A stretch of 43,804 bases of DNA from Ilumatobacteraceae bacterium (GCA_017859395.1 JAFMNE010000015.1:1-43804), one strand, 5' to 3'; shown: positions 1 through 8,952, counted from the first letter of the stretch. The notes: generated from the letters alone by a model not told the origin. Made by a program: numbers and translations.

Positions 1-82
1 GCGCCCAGATGCGAGCTGCCCCGGCAACCAGCGCCGCCAGGCCGACCGCTGCCCACAGGCCGAGGTGTTCGCGTCGCGTCAC
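1..82 (-). CDS. Partial membrane protein, N-terminus only
   Basis: The reading frame enters from the left edge and begins at a GTG at 82-80; an in-frame stop lies a few codons upstream, so the start cannot be far away. Only 27 residues are visible: a short basic stretch (VTRREHLG) followed by a hydrophobic run (LWAAVGLAALVAGAA), which looks like an N-terminal membrane segment or signal anchor. A GGAG sequence touches the GTG, closer than a normal Shine-Dalgarno spacing, so the exact start is uncertain. It lies downstream of the MaoC-like gene on the same strand, separated by a strong hairpin. The family cannot be told from this fragment. Confidence 0.4.
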   Translation of the reverse strand, partial: MTRREHLGLWAAVGLAALVAGAARIWA

Positions 83-98
83 CTCCAGATCGTCGCAT

Positions 99-135
99 CA
101 CCACGAGCGCCACTCGCGGATAGGCGCTCGTTGTG
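99..135 (-). terminator. Hairpin after the rib operon, possible terminator
   Basis: The arms ACGAGCGCC (103-111) and GGCGCTCGT (123-131) pair over 9 bp around an 11-nt loop. After one mismatch, three more pairs form between 99-101 and 133-135. It begins 7 nt past the MaoC stop on the minus strand. There is no T-tract, which is common for GC-rich actinobacterial terminators. It could also be a simple mRNA-stabilising hairpin. Confidence 0.45.
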
Positions 136-141
136 ATGGGC

Positions 142-1107
142 TCAGCGGGCCCAGACCACAGGGGTCCAGCGCAGGACCGTGCTCGGTTCGTCGCCCACGA
201 TCGTCGCGGTGGTCTCCAAGCGGAGCAAGCGACCAGATCCGGCAGCGCAGGTGTCCACCAGCCGATGCTCGAACTCGAGAAGGTCACCTTCGAACGTTGG
301 CGCGAGGTGATCGCATCCGTCCCAGGCAACAACATGGCTCATCGAGGGGCACACCCGACTGAGCGATGCCTGTGCCATGGCTTGCACGTGACCCCCGTAC
401 ACGAGGCGCCGCCCGCCAGGGCCTGTCGTTGCATCACGATGGACGGCAGCCTGGTTGAACGTGCTGCGGGCAAATGGCGCCGCGAGGTCGATGTGGTCAC
501 GCAGTGGGTCCACGCGGACATCACCAGACGTCCAGTTCTCGGCCGGTAGAGAACTGAGATCCCAGCCGGGTACGGCATCGATGAGATCGGCGAGGTCACC
601 CGGTTCGGAGGGCCCGGGGATGTCATCGGCGTGACCTGTGCCGCCGGCACGCGCGGGGATGAGCGCGCAACGTTCGTATGCCAACACTGGGCCTGCATCG
701 GCATCGGTGCGGATACCGAGCCACACCTTCCCGCGGTGCTGATCGCCTTTGGGCGACCCCTCACGCATACCGAGAACGGTCGTGGTGGTTCGCAGCGTTT
801 CACCGATCTCCACCGGCCGCAGAACTCTCACCGAGCGGTAGTACAGATTGGCGATCGCTCGGCGGGTTGCATTGGTCGTCTGTCCGATCGATACGTGCAT
901 GACCAAGCCCGGGTGGGCGAGGCGTCCACTCGAACCCGACACCGATGAGTACAGACCCGCATCAGCGACGAGGGCGTGCTGGTCGCCGGTAACGGCGCGG
1001 TACCACGTGTTGTCGGCTTCGGTCAGCGTGAGCGAGGGGAGTGGAGGCACAACGCCACCAGGTGTGAAATCCTCGAAGAAGGGGCCAAGTTCATGTGAGG
1101 GGACCAT
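142..1107 (-). CDS. MaoC-like double hot-dog hydratase
   Basis: A 321-residue protein of the MaoC dehydratase/hydratase superfamily. The N-terminal half carries a hydratase-2-like signature (WYRAVTGDQHALVADAG, about residues 36-52), where the Asp and His of TGDxH are the expected catalytic residues. The C-terminal half (from about residue 200, TFNQAAVHRD then RRLVYGGHVQAMAQASL) looks like a second hot-dog domain. Such two-domain proteins hydrate enoyl-CoA or mesaconyl-CoA-type substrates; the substrate here is unknown. The start ATG lies 6 nt after a TAGGGT hexamer, suggesting its own leaderless transcript, though it is also 38 nt downstream of ribH and may be read through from the rib operon. 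No riboflavin role is known for this family, so the linkage may be incidental. Confidence 0.72.
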   Translation of the reverse strand: MVPSHELGPFFEDFTPGGVVPPLPSLTLTEADNTWYRAVTGDQHALVADAGLYSSVSGSSGRLAHPGLVMHVSIGQTTNATRRAIANLYYRSVRVLRPVEIGETLRTTTTVLGMREGSPKGDQHRGKVWLGIRTDADAGPVLAYERCALIPARAGGTGHADDIPGPSEPGDLADLIDAVPGWDLSSLPAENWTSGDVRVDPLRDHIDLAAPFARSTFNQAAVHRDATTGPGGRRLVYGGHVQAMAQASLSRVCPSMSHVVAWDGCDHLAPTFEGDLLEFEHRLVDTCAAGSGRLLRLETTATIVGDEPSTVLRWTPVVWAR

Positions 1108-1113
1108 GCCCGA

Positions 1114-1119
1114 ACCCTA
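1114..1119 (-). promoter_or_regulatory. Candidate -10 (TAGGGT) for the MaoC gene
   Basis: TAGGGT on the minus strand ends 6 nt before the ATG at 1107. This is the same TAGSVT-N6/7-RTG arrangement seen at six other gene starts here and would give a leaderless mRNA. No convincing -35 is visible. Confidence 0.4.
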
Positions 1120-1145
1120 CTGGGACGGGTGTGCTGACGAGAGGC

Positions 1146-1724
1146 TCACGGTGCACGCAGCGCGGCAAGTGTTGCAGCGAGATCGAGTGCGGCGAGTGCC
1201 GCCTCTGCGCCCTTGTTGGTGAGCGCGGGGGCATCCGTCGTCATGTCTACATCGGCAGTATCTGCTGAGTCGCCGACATCGTCGCGTGCTGCCTCGGTGT
1301 CCGCACCGAGTTGGCGCAGATCAGCCGAACGGACGTCGGCCTGCTCCACGGTGTCGACGGTGAGAATCCCATTGGTCACCGCCACGGGGCTGCTCGTCGC
1401 CACCCGATCGATGCCGAGTGCACTGGTCTCGGCCACGATTTCAAAGTGGTACGTGTCACCGCGGATCACCGTGCCGAGCGCGATGACCGCATCGAAACGT
1501 CCAGAGTCACAGGCTGCTCGTACGGCCTGGGGAGCCTCGAGCGCACCAGGAATCCAGATGGTGGTGATGTCGGTAGAGGCAACACCGTGGGCGTTGAGAG
1601 CGTCGATGGCACCGTCGCGCAAGCGATTGACGATGAGATCGTTGAAGCGCGCACACACGAGTGCGACGCGATACCCCGTGCCGTCAACATCAACCGTGGC
1701 ACCCGATGACAGGTTGTGACTCAT
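1146..1724 (-). CDS. ribH: 6,7-dimethyl-8-ribityllumazine synthase with insertion
   Basis: Condenses 5-amino-6-ribitylamino-uracil with 3,4-dihydroxy-2-butanone 4-phosphate, the penultimate step of riboflavin synthesis. It shows the substrate-binding segments ARFND (25-29), PGALEAP (59-65) and [14 protein letters not shown] (84-97), whose His93 matches the catalytic His. The C-terminal helix starts at [11 protein letters not shown] (170-180). Between EQA (127-129) and NKG the family usually has about 10 residues; here there are 40, rich in Asp and Ala. That is an insertion of roughly 30 residues at the alpha4-alpha5 kink, making 192 residues instead of about 155-160. The start overlaps the ribBA stop by 4 nt (ATGA), so translation is probably coupled. 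Confidence 0.93.
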   Translation of the reverse strand: MSHNLSSGATVDVDGTGYRVALVCARFNDLIVNRLRDGAIDALNAHGVASTDITTIWIPGALEAPQAVRAACDSGRFDAVIALGTVIRGDTYHFEIVAETSALGIDRVATSSPVAVTNGILTVDTVEQADVRSADLRQLGADTEAARDDVGDSADTADVDMTTDAPALTNKGAEAALAALDLAATLAALRAP

Positions 1725-3040
1725 CCGTGACCGCCATCGGGAACATCAACCGGCGCCGGGGTGAGGGCGTCGTCGGGAATGAGATGTCCCATCCGTTCCA
1801 CCTTGGTGCGCAGGTAGCGCTCGGCTTCAGGATGGATGGGGACGTGGATGGCTTCGCGTCCCGCAATGGTTATACCGAAGCCGTCGAGGCCTCCGTACTT
1901 GGCAGGGTTGTTCGTGAGAAGTTTTAGGTTCGTCACACCGAGATCGACAAGGATCTGCGCGCCGATGCCGTACTCGCGCGAGTCGACCGGCAGTCCAAGT
2001 TCGGTGTTCGCGTCAACGGTGTCGTAGCCGGTGTCCTGTAGGGCGTAGGCGCGGAGTTTATGACTGATGCCAATGCCGCGACCCTCGTGGCCTCGTAGGT
2101 AGACGATCACGCCTCGACCGGCCTCGGCCACGCGTCGCATGGCTTCATCCAACTGTGGTCCGCAATCGCATTTCACACTGGAGAACACATCGCCGGTCAG
2201 ACACTCGCTGTGCACCCGCACCAACACTGCATCATCGGGGGTTGTGGTGGCGACGTTGCCCATGACGAATGCGAGGTGGGTCTGGCCATCCAGAATGCTC
2301 TGGAATGCGTGGCACCGGAACTCACCGAACGCGGTGGGTACTCGGGCATCGGCAGTACGGACAACCAATTTCTCGCTACGGCTTCGGTGGCGGATCAGAT
2401 CAGCGATCGAGATAAACGGCAGGCCGTGTTCGTCGGCGAACGCCCGCAGTTCGCGGCCGCGCATCATCGTGCCGTCGTCATTCACTAGTTCGCAGAGCAC
2501 GCCTGCGGGCGCGCGCCCGGCCAGATGTGCGAGATCCACGGCGGCCTCGGTGTGCCCGGCGCGTTTCAACACGCCACCTTCGCGGGCTTGCAACGGGAAA
2601 ATGTGGCCGGGACGGTTGAATTCCTCAGCGCGCACGGTGGGGTCGGCCAGCGCGCGTAACGTGACCGCACGATCCGCGGCGGAGATACCTGTTGAGGTTC
2701 CGGCGCGGAGATCCACAGTGACCGTGAACGCGGTTCCTTGCGCTTCGCTGTTGGCCACTGGTGGCACCATGAGCGGGAGGCGGAGGTCGGCGCACCGTTC
2801 GCCGGTCAATGCCGAGCAGATCACACCGGAGGTGTACCGCACGAAGAAGCCGATGGCCTCTGGGGTGGCGGCGTCGGCAGCCATGATCAGGTCGCCTTCG
2901 TTCTCGCGGTCCTCGTCATCGGCAACGACGACGATGCCACCGGCTGCAATCGCTGCGATCGCCTCGGAGACCTCGTCGAGGCGGTAGGGGGGTGTGGCCT
3001 CGGTGTCCATCTGGGTCCCCGTTGTATCTGATCCGCTCAC
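1721..3040 (-). CDS. ribBA: Bifunctional DHBP synthase / GTP cyclohydrolase II
   Basis: A 439-residue fusion supplying both precursors of riboflavin. The N-terminal domain makes 3,4-dihydroxy-2-butanone 4-phosphate from ribulose 5-phosphate and has the acidic metal loop [11 protein letters not shown] (41-51). The C-terminal domain opens GTP; its zinc ligands are Cys280 in HSEC and Cys291 and Cys293 in KCDCG, followed by RGHEGRGIG. Both domains look complete. The GTG start overlaps the ribE stop (GTGA), and the end overlaps ribH. Expression should follow the upstream FMN riboswitch. [10 protein letters not shown] start 10 codons inside cannot be excluded. Confidence 0.96.
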   Translation of the reverse strand: MSGSDTTGTQMDTEATPPYRLDEVSEAIAAIAAGGIVVVADDEDRENEGDLIMAADAATPEAIGFFVRYTSGVICSALTGERCADLRLPLMVPPVANSEAQGTAFTVTVDLRAGTSTGISAADRAVTLRALADPTVRAEEFNRPGHIFPLQAREGGVLKRAGHTEAAVDLAHLAGRAPAGVLCELVNDDGTMMRGRELRAFADEHGLPFISIADLIRHRSRSEKLVVRTADARVPTAFGEFRCHAFQSILDGQTHLAFVMGNVATTTPDDAVLVRVHSECLTGDVFSSVKCDCGPQLDEAMRRVAEAGRGVIVYLRGHEGRGIGISHKLRAYALQDTGYDTVDANTELGLPVDSREYGIGAQILVDLGVTNLKLLTNNPAKYGGLDGFGITIAGREAIHVPIHPEAERYLRTKVERMGHLIPDDALTPAPVDVPDGGHG

Positions 3041-3627
3041 TCGTTCCCCCTTCGGAGGTCATCGATATGGGGCTGCAGCATCTGCTCGACGTACTTCGCC
3101 ATGACATCAACTTCGATATTGACCGGATCCCCTGGCACCCGACGCCCGAGTGTGGTCACTTCGGCCGTATGTGGGATCACGGCCACCGAGAATGTGCCGT
3201 CAGTGACGTCGACAACGGTCAAGCTCACACCGTCCACGGTCACCGAACCCTTCTCTACAAGATAGGGAAGCAGGCGTTCGGGAATTCTTACCCGCAGATC
3301 AGGAACTGCGGCGACAATTTCGCCGACACCGTCCACGTGGCCTTGGACAAGGTGCCCACCAAGTCGCTGTGATGCCTGCACGGCACGTTCCAGATTGACG
3401 GCGTCACCGGTGTGTGCCGAGGCGAAGGATGTGCGCGCGATGGTCTCATCGGATAGGTCGGCGCTCCATCGTCGGTCATCAAACTCGATCACGGTGAGGC
3501 AGCATCCATTGACGGCAATTGACGCACCGAGCTCGGCATCGGTGAGTACGACAGGCGACTCAACGCTGAGCCGGCCGGCATCGAACGCGACGATGTGGCC
3601 GATTTCTTCGACAATTCCAGTGAACAT
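3037..3627 (-). CDS. ribE: Riboflavin synthase alpha subunit
   Basis: Dismutates two molecules of 6,7-dimethyl-8-ribityllumazine to riboflavin and the pyrimidine substrate of RibH. The 196-residue protein has the typical [10 protein letters not shown] start and two lumazine-binding barrels. The first contains NGCCLTV and ends near [12 protein letters not shown]; the second contains GVSLTVVDV. Length is normal for the family. The ATG overlaps the ribD stop by one base (TGATG), indicating translational coupling. It is also called ribC in some genomes. Confidence 0.95.
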   Translation of the reverse strand: MFTGIVEEIGHIVAFDAGRLSVESPVVLTDAELGASIAVNGCCLTVIEFDDRRWSADLSDETIARTSFASAHTGDAVNLERAVQASQRLGGHLVQGHVDGVGEIVAAVPDLRVRIPERLLPYLVEKGSVTVDGVSLTVVDVTDGTFSVAVIPHTAEVTTLGRRVPGDPVNIEVDVMAKYVEQMLQPHIDDLRRGNE

Positions 3628-4715
3628 CAGGTCTGGCCTCCATGGGAGTTGCGGTGAATTCGGGTGGCGGGAACGACGGTGAGTCGGACATCGTCACCGA
3701 GATGCTCGGTGTGCACGATGCGCCCTCTCCAGACGTCGTCGATTGAGGCGGCGGAGCTACCGCCGAGCAGGGGCCGACCGGCGTCACCCCCGACGAGTGC
3801 TGGCGCGATGTAGATCTCCCAACGGTCGATCAGGTCGGCTGCATGCCACGCTGCGAGAAGGGTGGCCCCACCTTCGAGCAGCACACTGAGATGGCCTTCT
3901 GCGCCGAGTACAGCCAACAATTCGTCCGGTTCGTTCAGCCACTCGCGGCACGGGCGCACTCGGGCATCCGCGGGCACCGATCCCATCACGACGCGCAGTG
4001 GGTCGGGTCCGGTGACATGGCGCACGGTCAGTTCTGGGTCATCGGCCCGCACGGTGCCGGCTCCGACGACGATCACATCGGCGTCCGCTCGTAGACGGTG
4101 CACATCGGTGCGTGCCTCCACGCCGGTGATCCATTGCGATGTTCCGTCGGCGGCGGCCGTTCGTCCATCGAGCGTTGTGGCCATCTTCGCAACGACATAG
4201 GGGCGTCCGGTGCGGCGATGGTGAAGGTACGCAGCGAGATCGTCGCTCACGCCGGCCGCATCAACACCGGTCACGACCTCAATGCCAGCTGAGCGCAGGG
4301 CGTGGATGCCGGCGCCGTTCACTCGGGGATCAGGATCGGTGACGGCGATCACTACACGGGCAATTCCAGCGGCGATGACGGCATCGGTGCACGGTGGCGT
4401 GCGGCCGTGGTGGCTGCACGGTTCCAATGTGACGACCAGAGTTGCGCCCCGGGCTGCTTGTCCGGCGTTGGCGAGCGCGGTCACTTCGGCATGCGGACCG
4501 CCCGGTTGGGCGGTGGCCCCGGTGCCGAGCACATTGCCGTGTTCATCGATCACCACCGCTCCGACGCCGGGGTTTGGTCGAGCCAGAATCCGCGCGTCGC
4601 GCCCGAGCATTCGTGCCGCACCCATGGCATCGAGCACCCCGGAATTGGCATCGGTTGGGCCAGCATCAGGTTGTAAGCCTGTGAAGGTGCTGCGTGGGAG
4701 GTCGGTGGGTGGCAT
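3627..4715 (-). CDS. ribD: Bifunctional riboflavin deaminase/reductase
   Basis: Converts the GTP cyclohydrolase II product by deamination and then NADPH-dependent reduction of the ribosyl side chain. The cytidine-deaminase-like domain has HAE (75-77) and PCSHHGRTPPC (99-109), giving the zinc ligands His75, Cys100 and Cys109. The reductase domain follows from about residue 165 (GRPYVVAKMATTLDGRTAAADGTSQWITG). The frame is open further upstream, but that stretch is the FMN riboswitch, so the ATG at 4715 (MPPTDLPR) is the best start, giving 362 residues. No clear Shine-Dalgarno precedes it. It is the first gene of the rib operon. Confidence 0.92.
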   Translation of the reverse strand: MPPTDLPRSTFTGLQPDAGPTDANSGVLDAMGAARMLGRDARILARPNPGVGAVVIDEHGNVLGTGATAQPGGPHAEVTALANAGQAARGATLVVTLEPCSHHGRTPPCTDAVIAAGIARVVIAVTDPDPRVNGAGIHALRSAGIEVVTGVDAAGVSDDLAAYLHHRRTGRPYVVAKMATTLDGRTAAADGTSQWITGVEARTDVHRLRADADVIVVGAGTVRADDPELTVRHVTGPDPLRVVMGSVPADARVRPCREWLNEPDELLAVLGAEGHLSVLLEGGATLLAAWHAADLIDRWEIYIAPALVGGDAGRPLLGGSSAASIDDVWRGRIVHTEHLGDDVRLTVVPATRIHRNSHGGQT

Positions 4716-4743
4716 GGTGGTGTGAACACGCCACGGGGCAGGG

Positions 4744-4761
4744 CGACGGATGGCTCCGTCG
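4744..4761 (-). promoter_or_regulatory. Hairpin between FMN aptamer and ribD
   Basis: A perfect 7-bp stem (CGACGGA / TCCGTCG) with a 4-nt loop lies immediately 3' of the FMN aptamer on the minus-strand transcript and ends 28 nt before the ribD ATG. It is the obvious candidate for the expression platform. No U-run follows, so it may act through Rho or through access to the ribosome rather than as a classical intrinsic terminator. Confidence 0.55.
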
Positions 4762-4762
4762 T

Positions 4763-4887
4763 GACTGCTCCCATCCGGACTATGACCGTCGGCCCCGGAA
4801 TTCCACCGGATCGGCCCCTGTGGCTGACGCCGTAGGGGTTCGTGGGCTGTTACCACCGGTCGGGAATTCCACCCGAGCCCCGCAGTC
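4763..4887 (-). ncRNA. FMN riboswitch (RFN element)
   Basis: Read on the minus strand, the conserved RFN blocks occur in order: GGTGGAATTCCCGACCGGTG, then GGTAACAGCCCACGA, then GGTGGAATTCCGGGGCCGAC, then GGTCATAGTCCGGATGGGAG. The ends pair perfectly as P1 (GACTGC 4887-4882 with GCAGTC 4768-4763). The spacing and paired GTGGAATTCC repeats are diagnostic. It senses flavin mononucleotide and lowers expression of the rib operon downstream. Confidence 0.96.
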
Positions 4888-4987
4888 GTATTGTCAGTTG
4901 TGGCGACGTATGTCGCAGAGCCAAGGGTAGCGGTCACCTGCATGTCTGGCGCGCCGAGCATGGTGTGCGAGCGATCTGGCGCTCTGC

Positions 4988-4993
4988 TAGTTT
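4988..4993 (+). promoter_or_regulatory. Candidate -10 of the pyr operon (TGC-TAGTTT)
   Basis: TAGTTT is preceded by TGC, an extended -10 form. It would place the transcript start near 5000, leaving a leader of about 44 nt that begins just before the PyrR-binding loop. No good -35 is seen. Confidence 0.4.
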
Positions 4994-5008
4994 GACGACC
5001 GTCGTGAA

Positions 5009-5028
5009 GCGAGTCCTGTGAGGCTCGC
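5009..5028 (+). promoter_or_regulatory. PyrR-binding RNA loop
   Basis: GCGAG (5009-5013) and CTCGC (5024-5028) pair around TCCTGTGAGG. The core AGTCCTGTGAGGCT matches the PyrR-binding consensus AGUCCNGNGAGGCU known from bacterial pyr leaders. The Shine-Dalgarno GAGGAG (5034-5039) of pyrR begins 5 nt after the stem and no terminator follows. UMP-loaded PyrR would therefore most likely block translation, as described for Mycobacterium. Confidence 0.85.
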
Positions 5029-5044
5029 ACGGCGAGGAGACAAC

Positions 5045-5566
5045 ATGACGAGGCACAAACAGGTCCTCGGGCCTGACGATGTGCGCCGGGCTGTGACCCG
5101 TATGGCGCACGAAATCATCGAACGCAATCGTGGCCTTGTCGACGTCGTCCTCGTCGGTCTGCAGAGCGGTGGCGTGTGGCTCGCAGAGCAGTTGGCGTCT
5201 GAAATCGCGCGCATCGAACGTCCCGTCCCCGTCGGCGTGGTCGACGTCTCAATGCATCGCGACGACATCGGCTTGCGGCCGGTGACCCCGGGTGCCATCA
5301 CTGACCTTCCGGTGGATGTCACCGGTGCATGCGTGGTCTTGGTCGACGATGTCTTGTTCACCGGTCGCACGGTGAAAGCGGCGCTCGACACCATCACGGA
5401 CTACGGCCGGCCACGGTCGGTGCAGCTCGCTGTGCTTGTCGATCGTGGGCATCGAGAATTGCCGATACGTCCCGACTTCATTGGCAAGAACCTTCCGACA
5501 TCGGCAGATGAGACCGTGGAGGTCAGCGCCGATGGTGTGGTCATTGCCGAGGGAGGTGGCGAATGA
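5045..5566 (+). CDS. pyrR: PyrR, pyr operon regulator / uracil phosphoribosyltransferase
   Basis: A 173-residue PRTase-fold protein that binds pyr mRNA when UMP or UTP is high and also has uracil phosphoribosyltransferase activity. The PRPP loop [18 protein letters not shown] lies at about 96-113, and the family segment [11 protein letters not shown] is present near residue 40. The ATG at 5045 is chosen over a GTG at 5018 because GAGGAG sits 5 nt upstream and the region before it forms the PyrR-binding loop. It is the first gene of the pyrimidine operon and overlaps pyrB by 4 nt (ATGA). Confidence 0.95.
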   Translation: MTRHKQVLGPDDVRRAVTRMAHEIIERNRGLVDVVLVGLQSGGVWLAEQLASEIARIERPVPVGVVDVSMHRDDIGLRPVTPGAITDLPVDVTGACVVLVDDVLFTGRTVKAALDTITDYGRPRSVQLAVLVDRGHRELPIRPDFIGKNLPTSADETVEVSADGVVIAEGGGE

Positions 5567-6501
5567 CCGCGGCTCGTCGACATGTGCGCTCAATCGACGA
5601 GGTGGGTCGCGAGCGCATCATCAAACTGCTGGCCCTCACCGGTCACATGCACGAGATCAATCAGCGACCGGTTCCCAAGGTTCCTGCCCTACGCGGCCGT
5701 GTCGTGTGCAACTTGTTCCTCGAGGACTCCACGCGCACACGACTCAGTTTTGACACCGCTGCCAAACGTCTCGGCGCTGACACTGTCGCCTTCACCGGTT
5801 CGGGATCCAGCCTGAGCAAAGGTGAGAGTCTGCGTGACACCGTCGAGACCCTCGCGGCGATGCGTCTGGATGCCATCGTGGTGCGTCATCGCTCGGCAGG
5901 CGCCCCGTGGCAGATCGCCCAATGGTGCGAGGCGGCCATCGTCAACGCCGGAGATGGGCGGCATGCACATCCCACTCAGGCGCTGCTCGACGCGTACACG
6001 ATCGGGCGGCGAACCGGTCGCGGTGCCGACCTCTCGGGTCTTCGGGTTGCCATCGTTGGCGACATCGTCAATTCGCGGGTCGCGCGCAGCACTACAGCAA
6101 TCGCCTCAATGCTCGGGGCGGAGGTGACCCACGTCGGTCCGTCCACTCTGCTCGATCCACGGCTGGATGTGCAGCGGTGCACCGACCTCGATCAGATCAT
6201 CGGTGACGTGGATGTGCTCTACATGCTGCGGATGCAGAACGAGCGCATGGACGCGGCTCCGGTGCCTCCCGGCGGCGAGTACACGCGACGGTTCGGTTTG
6301 ACGCCGGAGCGGGCCGCCAACATTCGCACCGATGCGCTGCTCATGCATCCGGGGCCGATCAACCACGGCACAGAAATGACCGTCGACCCATCGACCATGC
6401 CGCAGAGCGCGATCACGGATCAGGTGAGTTACGGGGTAGCAGTGCGGATGGCCGTGCTCTTTGACCTGTTGGGCACCGGCGAGATGGAGGAGGAGTCATG
6501 A
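5563..6501 (+). CDS. pyrB: Aspartate carbamoyltransferase catalytic subunit
   Basis: Joins carbamoyl phosphate and aspartate, the committed step of UMP synthesis. The carbamoyl-phosphate loop is [13 protein letters not shown] with STRTR at 56-60. The second conserved block includes [17 protein letters not shown], and RMQNERM and [11 protein letters not shown] lie near the end. At 312 residues the length is normal. No regulatory subunit pyrI is nearby, as expected in actinobacteria. It is coupled to pyrR and pyrC through ATGA overlaps. Confidence 0.97.
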   Translation: MTAARRHVRSIDEVGRERIIKLLALTGHMHEINQRPVPKVPALRGRVVCNLFLEDSTRTRLSFDTAAKRLGADTVAFTGSGSSLSKGESLRDTVETLAAMRLDAIVVRHRSAGAPWQIAQWCEAAIVNAGDGRHAHPTQALLDAYTIGRRTGRGADLSGLRVAIVGDIVNSRVARSTTAIASMLGAEVTHVGPSTLLDPRLDVQRCTDLDQIIGDVDVLYMLRMQNERMDAAPVPPGGEYTRRFGLTPERAANIRTDALLMHPGPINHGTEMTVDPSTMPQSAITDQVSYGVAVRMAVLFDLLGTGEMEEES

Positions 6502-7811
6502 CCGATGCGGGATGTGGGGCTGTGGTGGACGACATCGTGATCACCGGCGGGACGCTGGTCGATCAATCCGGTTCCCGACGCGGGGATGTTCGGATCCGTG
6601 ATGGGCGCATCGTTGAGGTCGCCGAGTCGTTGACCGTCGGTGACGAACGGGTGATCGATGCAGCAGGGCTACTCGTCACACCAGGATTTGTTGATCTGCA
6701 CACCCATCTGCGTGAACCCGGTATGCCCGAGGCCGAGACCATCGAGAGTGGATCACGGGCGGCGGCTCTTGGTGGGTACACGGCGGTGGTGGCGATGCCG
6801 AACACCGACCCCACTCAAGACAGCGTGGAGGTTGTGGAATGGGTTGCGGCGCGAGGACGTGCTGCTGGTTGGTGTGATGTGTACCCCTCTGGGTCGATCA
6901 CGATCGGACGCGCCGGACGAGAACTCACCCCGATAGCCGATCTTGCCGCGGTGGGGGTGCGGCTGTTCACCGACGATGGCTCTGGGGTCCAAGACGATGC
7001 AGTGATGCGCCGAGCGTTGGAGTACGCCGGAGACCTCGATGTCCGACTGGCGCAGCATTGCGAGGTCGCCACCTTGACCCGTGGCGCTGTGATGCACGAG
7101 GGCCACTGCTGTTCCACGCTGGGTTTGCCGGGTTGGCCGGCGCTCGCCGAGGAGTTGATGGTGCATCGCGATATCGAGCTGGTGCGGCTCACGGGGTCGA
7201 GCGTCCATCTCTTGCACCTCTCCACCGCACGCAGCGTCGAGCTTGTACGCGAAGCCAAGGCCGATGGTCTCGCGGTGACCGCCGAGGCCACACCACATCA
7301 CATCAGCCTCACCGATGAGCGTCTCCGTGGCTTTGATGCCGTCTTCAAAGTGAATCCGCCGCTGCGCACGATGGCCGACATCGAGGCTGTCCGCGACGGC
7401 CTCATCGACGGCACCATCGATGCCATCGCGACCGATCACGCGCCGCACCCTCGGCATCACAAGGAACGACCACTCGAAGAGGCGCCCCCGGGCATGCTCG
7501 GGCTGGAGACGGCGCTGGGTGTTGCCCGCGCGAGTCTGGAATGCAGCTGGGAGCATCTGGTCGGTGCGTTGTCCTGGCGGCCAGCAGCGATTGCCGGTGT
7601 CGCTGATCGCCACGGTCGTCCCTTTATCGCCGGGGAACCAGCCAATATCTGCGTGATCGACCCGGATCTGCAGTGGCGTGTCGATCCGGCAGCGCTTGCC
7701 TCACGCAGCACCAACACCCCCTTTATCGACATTGATCTGACCGGACGGGTGCGGCACACCGTGCATGACGGCCGCGTTGTGGTCGCTGATGGATCGGCGG
7801 TCACTCGGTGA
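6498..7811 (+). CDS. pyrC: Dihydroorotase (type I)
   Basis: Cyclises carbamoyl aspartate to dihydroorotate. The amidohydrolase metal motif HTHLRE is at 68-73 after the typical TPGFVDL. Further landmarks are MPNTDPTQ, FTDDGSGV, the later metal His residues, and ATDHAPHPRHHKE with its catalytic Asp. The length of 437 residues fits the long, type I class found in operons with pyrB. The start overlaps the pyrB stop (ATGA). The gap to carA is 43 nt and carries a good ribosome-binding site for carA. Confidence 0.96.
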   Translation: MTDAGCGAVVDDIVITGGTLVDQSGSRRGDVRIRDGRIVEVAESLTVGDERVIDAAGLLVTPGFVDLHTHLREPGMPEAETIESGSRAAALGGYTAVVAMPNTDPTQDSVEVVEWVAARGRAAGWCDVYPSGSITIGRAGRELTPIADLAAVGVRLFTDDGSGVQDDAVMRRALEYAGDLDVRLAQHCEVATLTRGAVMHEGHCCSTLGLPGWPALAEELMVHRDIELVRLTGSSVHLLHLSTARSVELVREAKADGLAVTAEATPHHISLTDERLRGFDAVFKVNPPLRTMADIEAVRDGLIDGTIDAIATDHAPHPRHHKERPLEEAPPGMLGLETALGVARASLECSWEHLVGALSWRPAAIAGVADRHGRPFIAGEPANICVIDPDLQWRVDPAALASRSTNTPFIDIDLTGRVRHTVHDGRVVVADGSAVTR

Positions 7812-7854
7812 GGGGACGGAGTGCCAGCCACACGATCGACAGGAGGATGACGTC

Positions 7855-8952
7855 ATGAGTGGAACGATCAGGCCGGGGCATCTTGTGCTCACCGACGGCA
7901 GCATCTTTGAGGGTGAAATCATCGGGGCAGATGTGCCGATTTCAAGTGGCGAGGTGGTGTTCAACACGGCGCTGTCGGGGTACCAGGAAATTCTCACCGA
8001 CCCGAGTTATGCCGGCCAGATCGTTACCTTCACCTATCCGCATATCGGTAACTACGGCGTCAACGATGCCGATGCTGAGTCGCGGTCAATGTTCGCCTCT
8101 GGGGTGATTGTGCGCGATCTCGCTCGACGCGCTAGCAACTATCGCAGCCAGGGACATCTCGCCGAACTCCTCGCTCGTGAGGGGCGGGCGGGTATTGCCG
8201 GGGTCGACACTCGCCGCCTTACGCGGATTTTGCGTGAGCAGGGTTCACTGAATGGCGCCTTTGGCACGGCCGAGGTCGATGAACTGGCGGCGGTAGCAGC
8301 TGGCGAACCTGGCACCGGTGGCGTCGACCTCGTCGCCCGGGTGACCTGCGATTCGCCCTACACCTTCGGTGAGGGTCCGCGTCGCGTGGTGGCGTATGAC
8401 TTTGGCATCAAGACCACAATCCTGCGGTCGCTGGCACGTCACGCGATGGTGGAGGTGGTGCCGGCACACACCTCCGCGGCCGAGATTCTTGCCCGTCAGC
8501 CCGATGGCGTGTTTTTATCGAATGGCCCCGGAGATCCCGCCGTGCTCGATCCGATTGTGGAGCAGGTGGCTGGCTTGGTCGGTCAGGTACCGCTGTTCGG
8601 TATCTGCCTCGGCCATCAGCTGCTCGCCCGTGCCATCGGCGCCGACACCGTCAAGTTGCCCTTTGGACATCACGGTGGCAACCATCCGGTGAAAGACCTG
8701 ACAACGGGGCGGATTGAGATCACCAGCCAGAATCACAACTTCGCGGTGGACGCCGATTCATTCGCCGGGCTCGCCCGCACGGTGCAGATGACCCATATCA
8801 ACTTGAACGACGGGGTCTGCGAAGGTCTCGAGGTGGTGGGGGAGCGGTGTTTCTCTGTGCAGCATCACCCCGAAGCAGGTCCCGGTCCGCATGACAGCGC
8901 GTACCTATTCGATCGTTTTGCCGATCTCATCGATTCCGCAGGAGGCCAGTGA
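7855..8952 (+). CDS. carA: Carbamoyl-phosphate synthase small (glutaminase) subunit
   Basis: Hydrolyses glutamine and passes ammonia to CarB. The class I glutamine amidotransferase triad is visible: Cys251 in GICLGHQL, and His338 with Glu340 in FSVQHHPEA. The N-terminal domain has the usual [13 protein letters not shown]. The ATG at 7855 (MSGTIRPG) is preceded by AGGAGG at 7841-7846, an ideal spacing; the frame is open further upstream inside pyrC, but without a site. Length is 365 residues. Its product supplies both pyrB here and argF in the arginine operon. Confidence 0.96.
   Translation: MSGTIRPGHLVLTDGSIFEGEIIGADVPISSGEVVFNTALSGYQEILTDPSYAGQIVTFTYPHIGNYGVNDADAESRSMFASGVIVRDLARRASNYRSQGHLAELLAREGRAGIAGVDTRRLTRILREQGSLNGAFGTAEVDELAAVAAGEPGTGGVDLVARVTCDSPYTFGEGPRRVVAYDFGIKTTILRSLARHAMVEVVPAHTSAAEILARQPDGVFLSNGPGDPAVLDPIVEQVAGLVGQVPLFGICLGHQLLARAIGADTVKLPFGHHGGNHPVKDLTTGRIEITSQNHNFAVDADSFAGLARTVQMTHINLNDGVCEGLEVVGERCFSVQHHPEAGPGPHDSAYLFDRFADLIDSAGGQ

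Noticed and set aside
2139-2987. Long plus-strand open frame opposite ribBA
   Set aside because: It is antisense to a clear RibBA coding sequence, resembles no family and is a by-product of high GC.
4716-5030. N-terminal extension of RibD through the upstream open frame
   Set aside because: The stretch is the FMN riboswitch and leader; the translation is not conserved protein.
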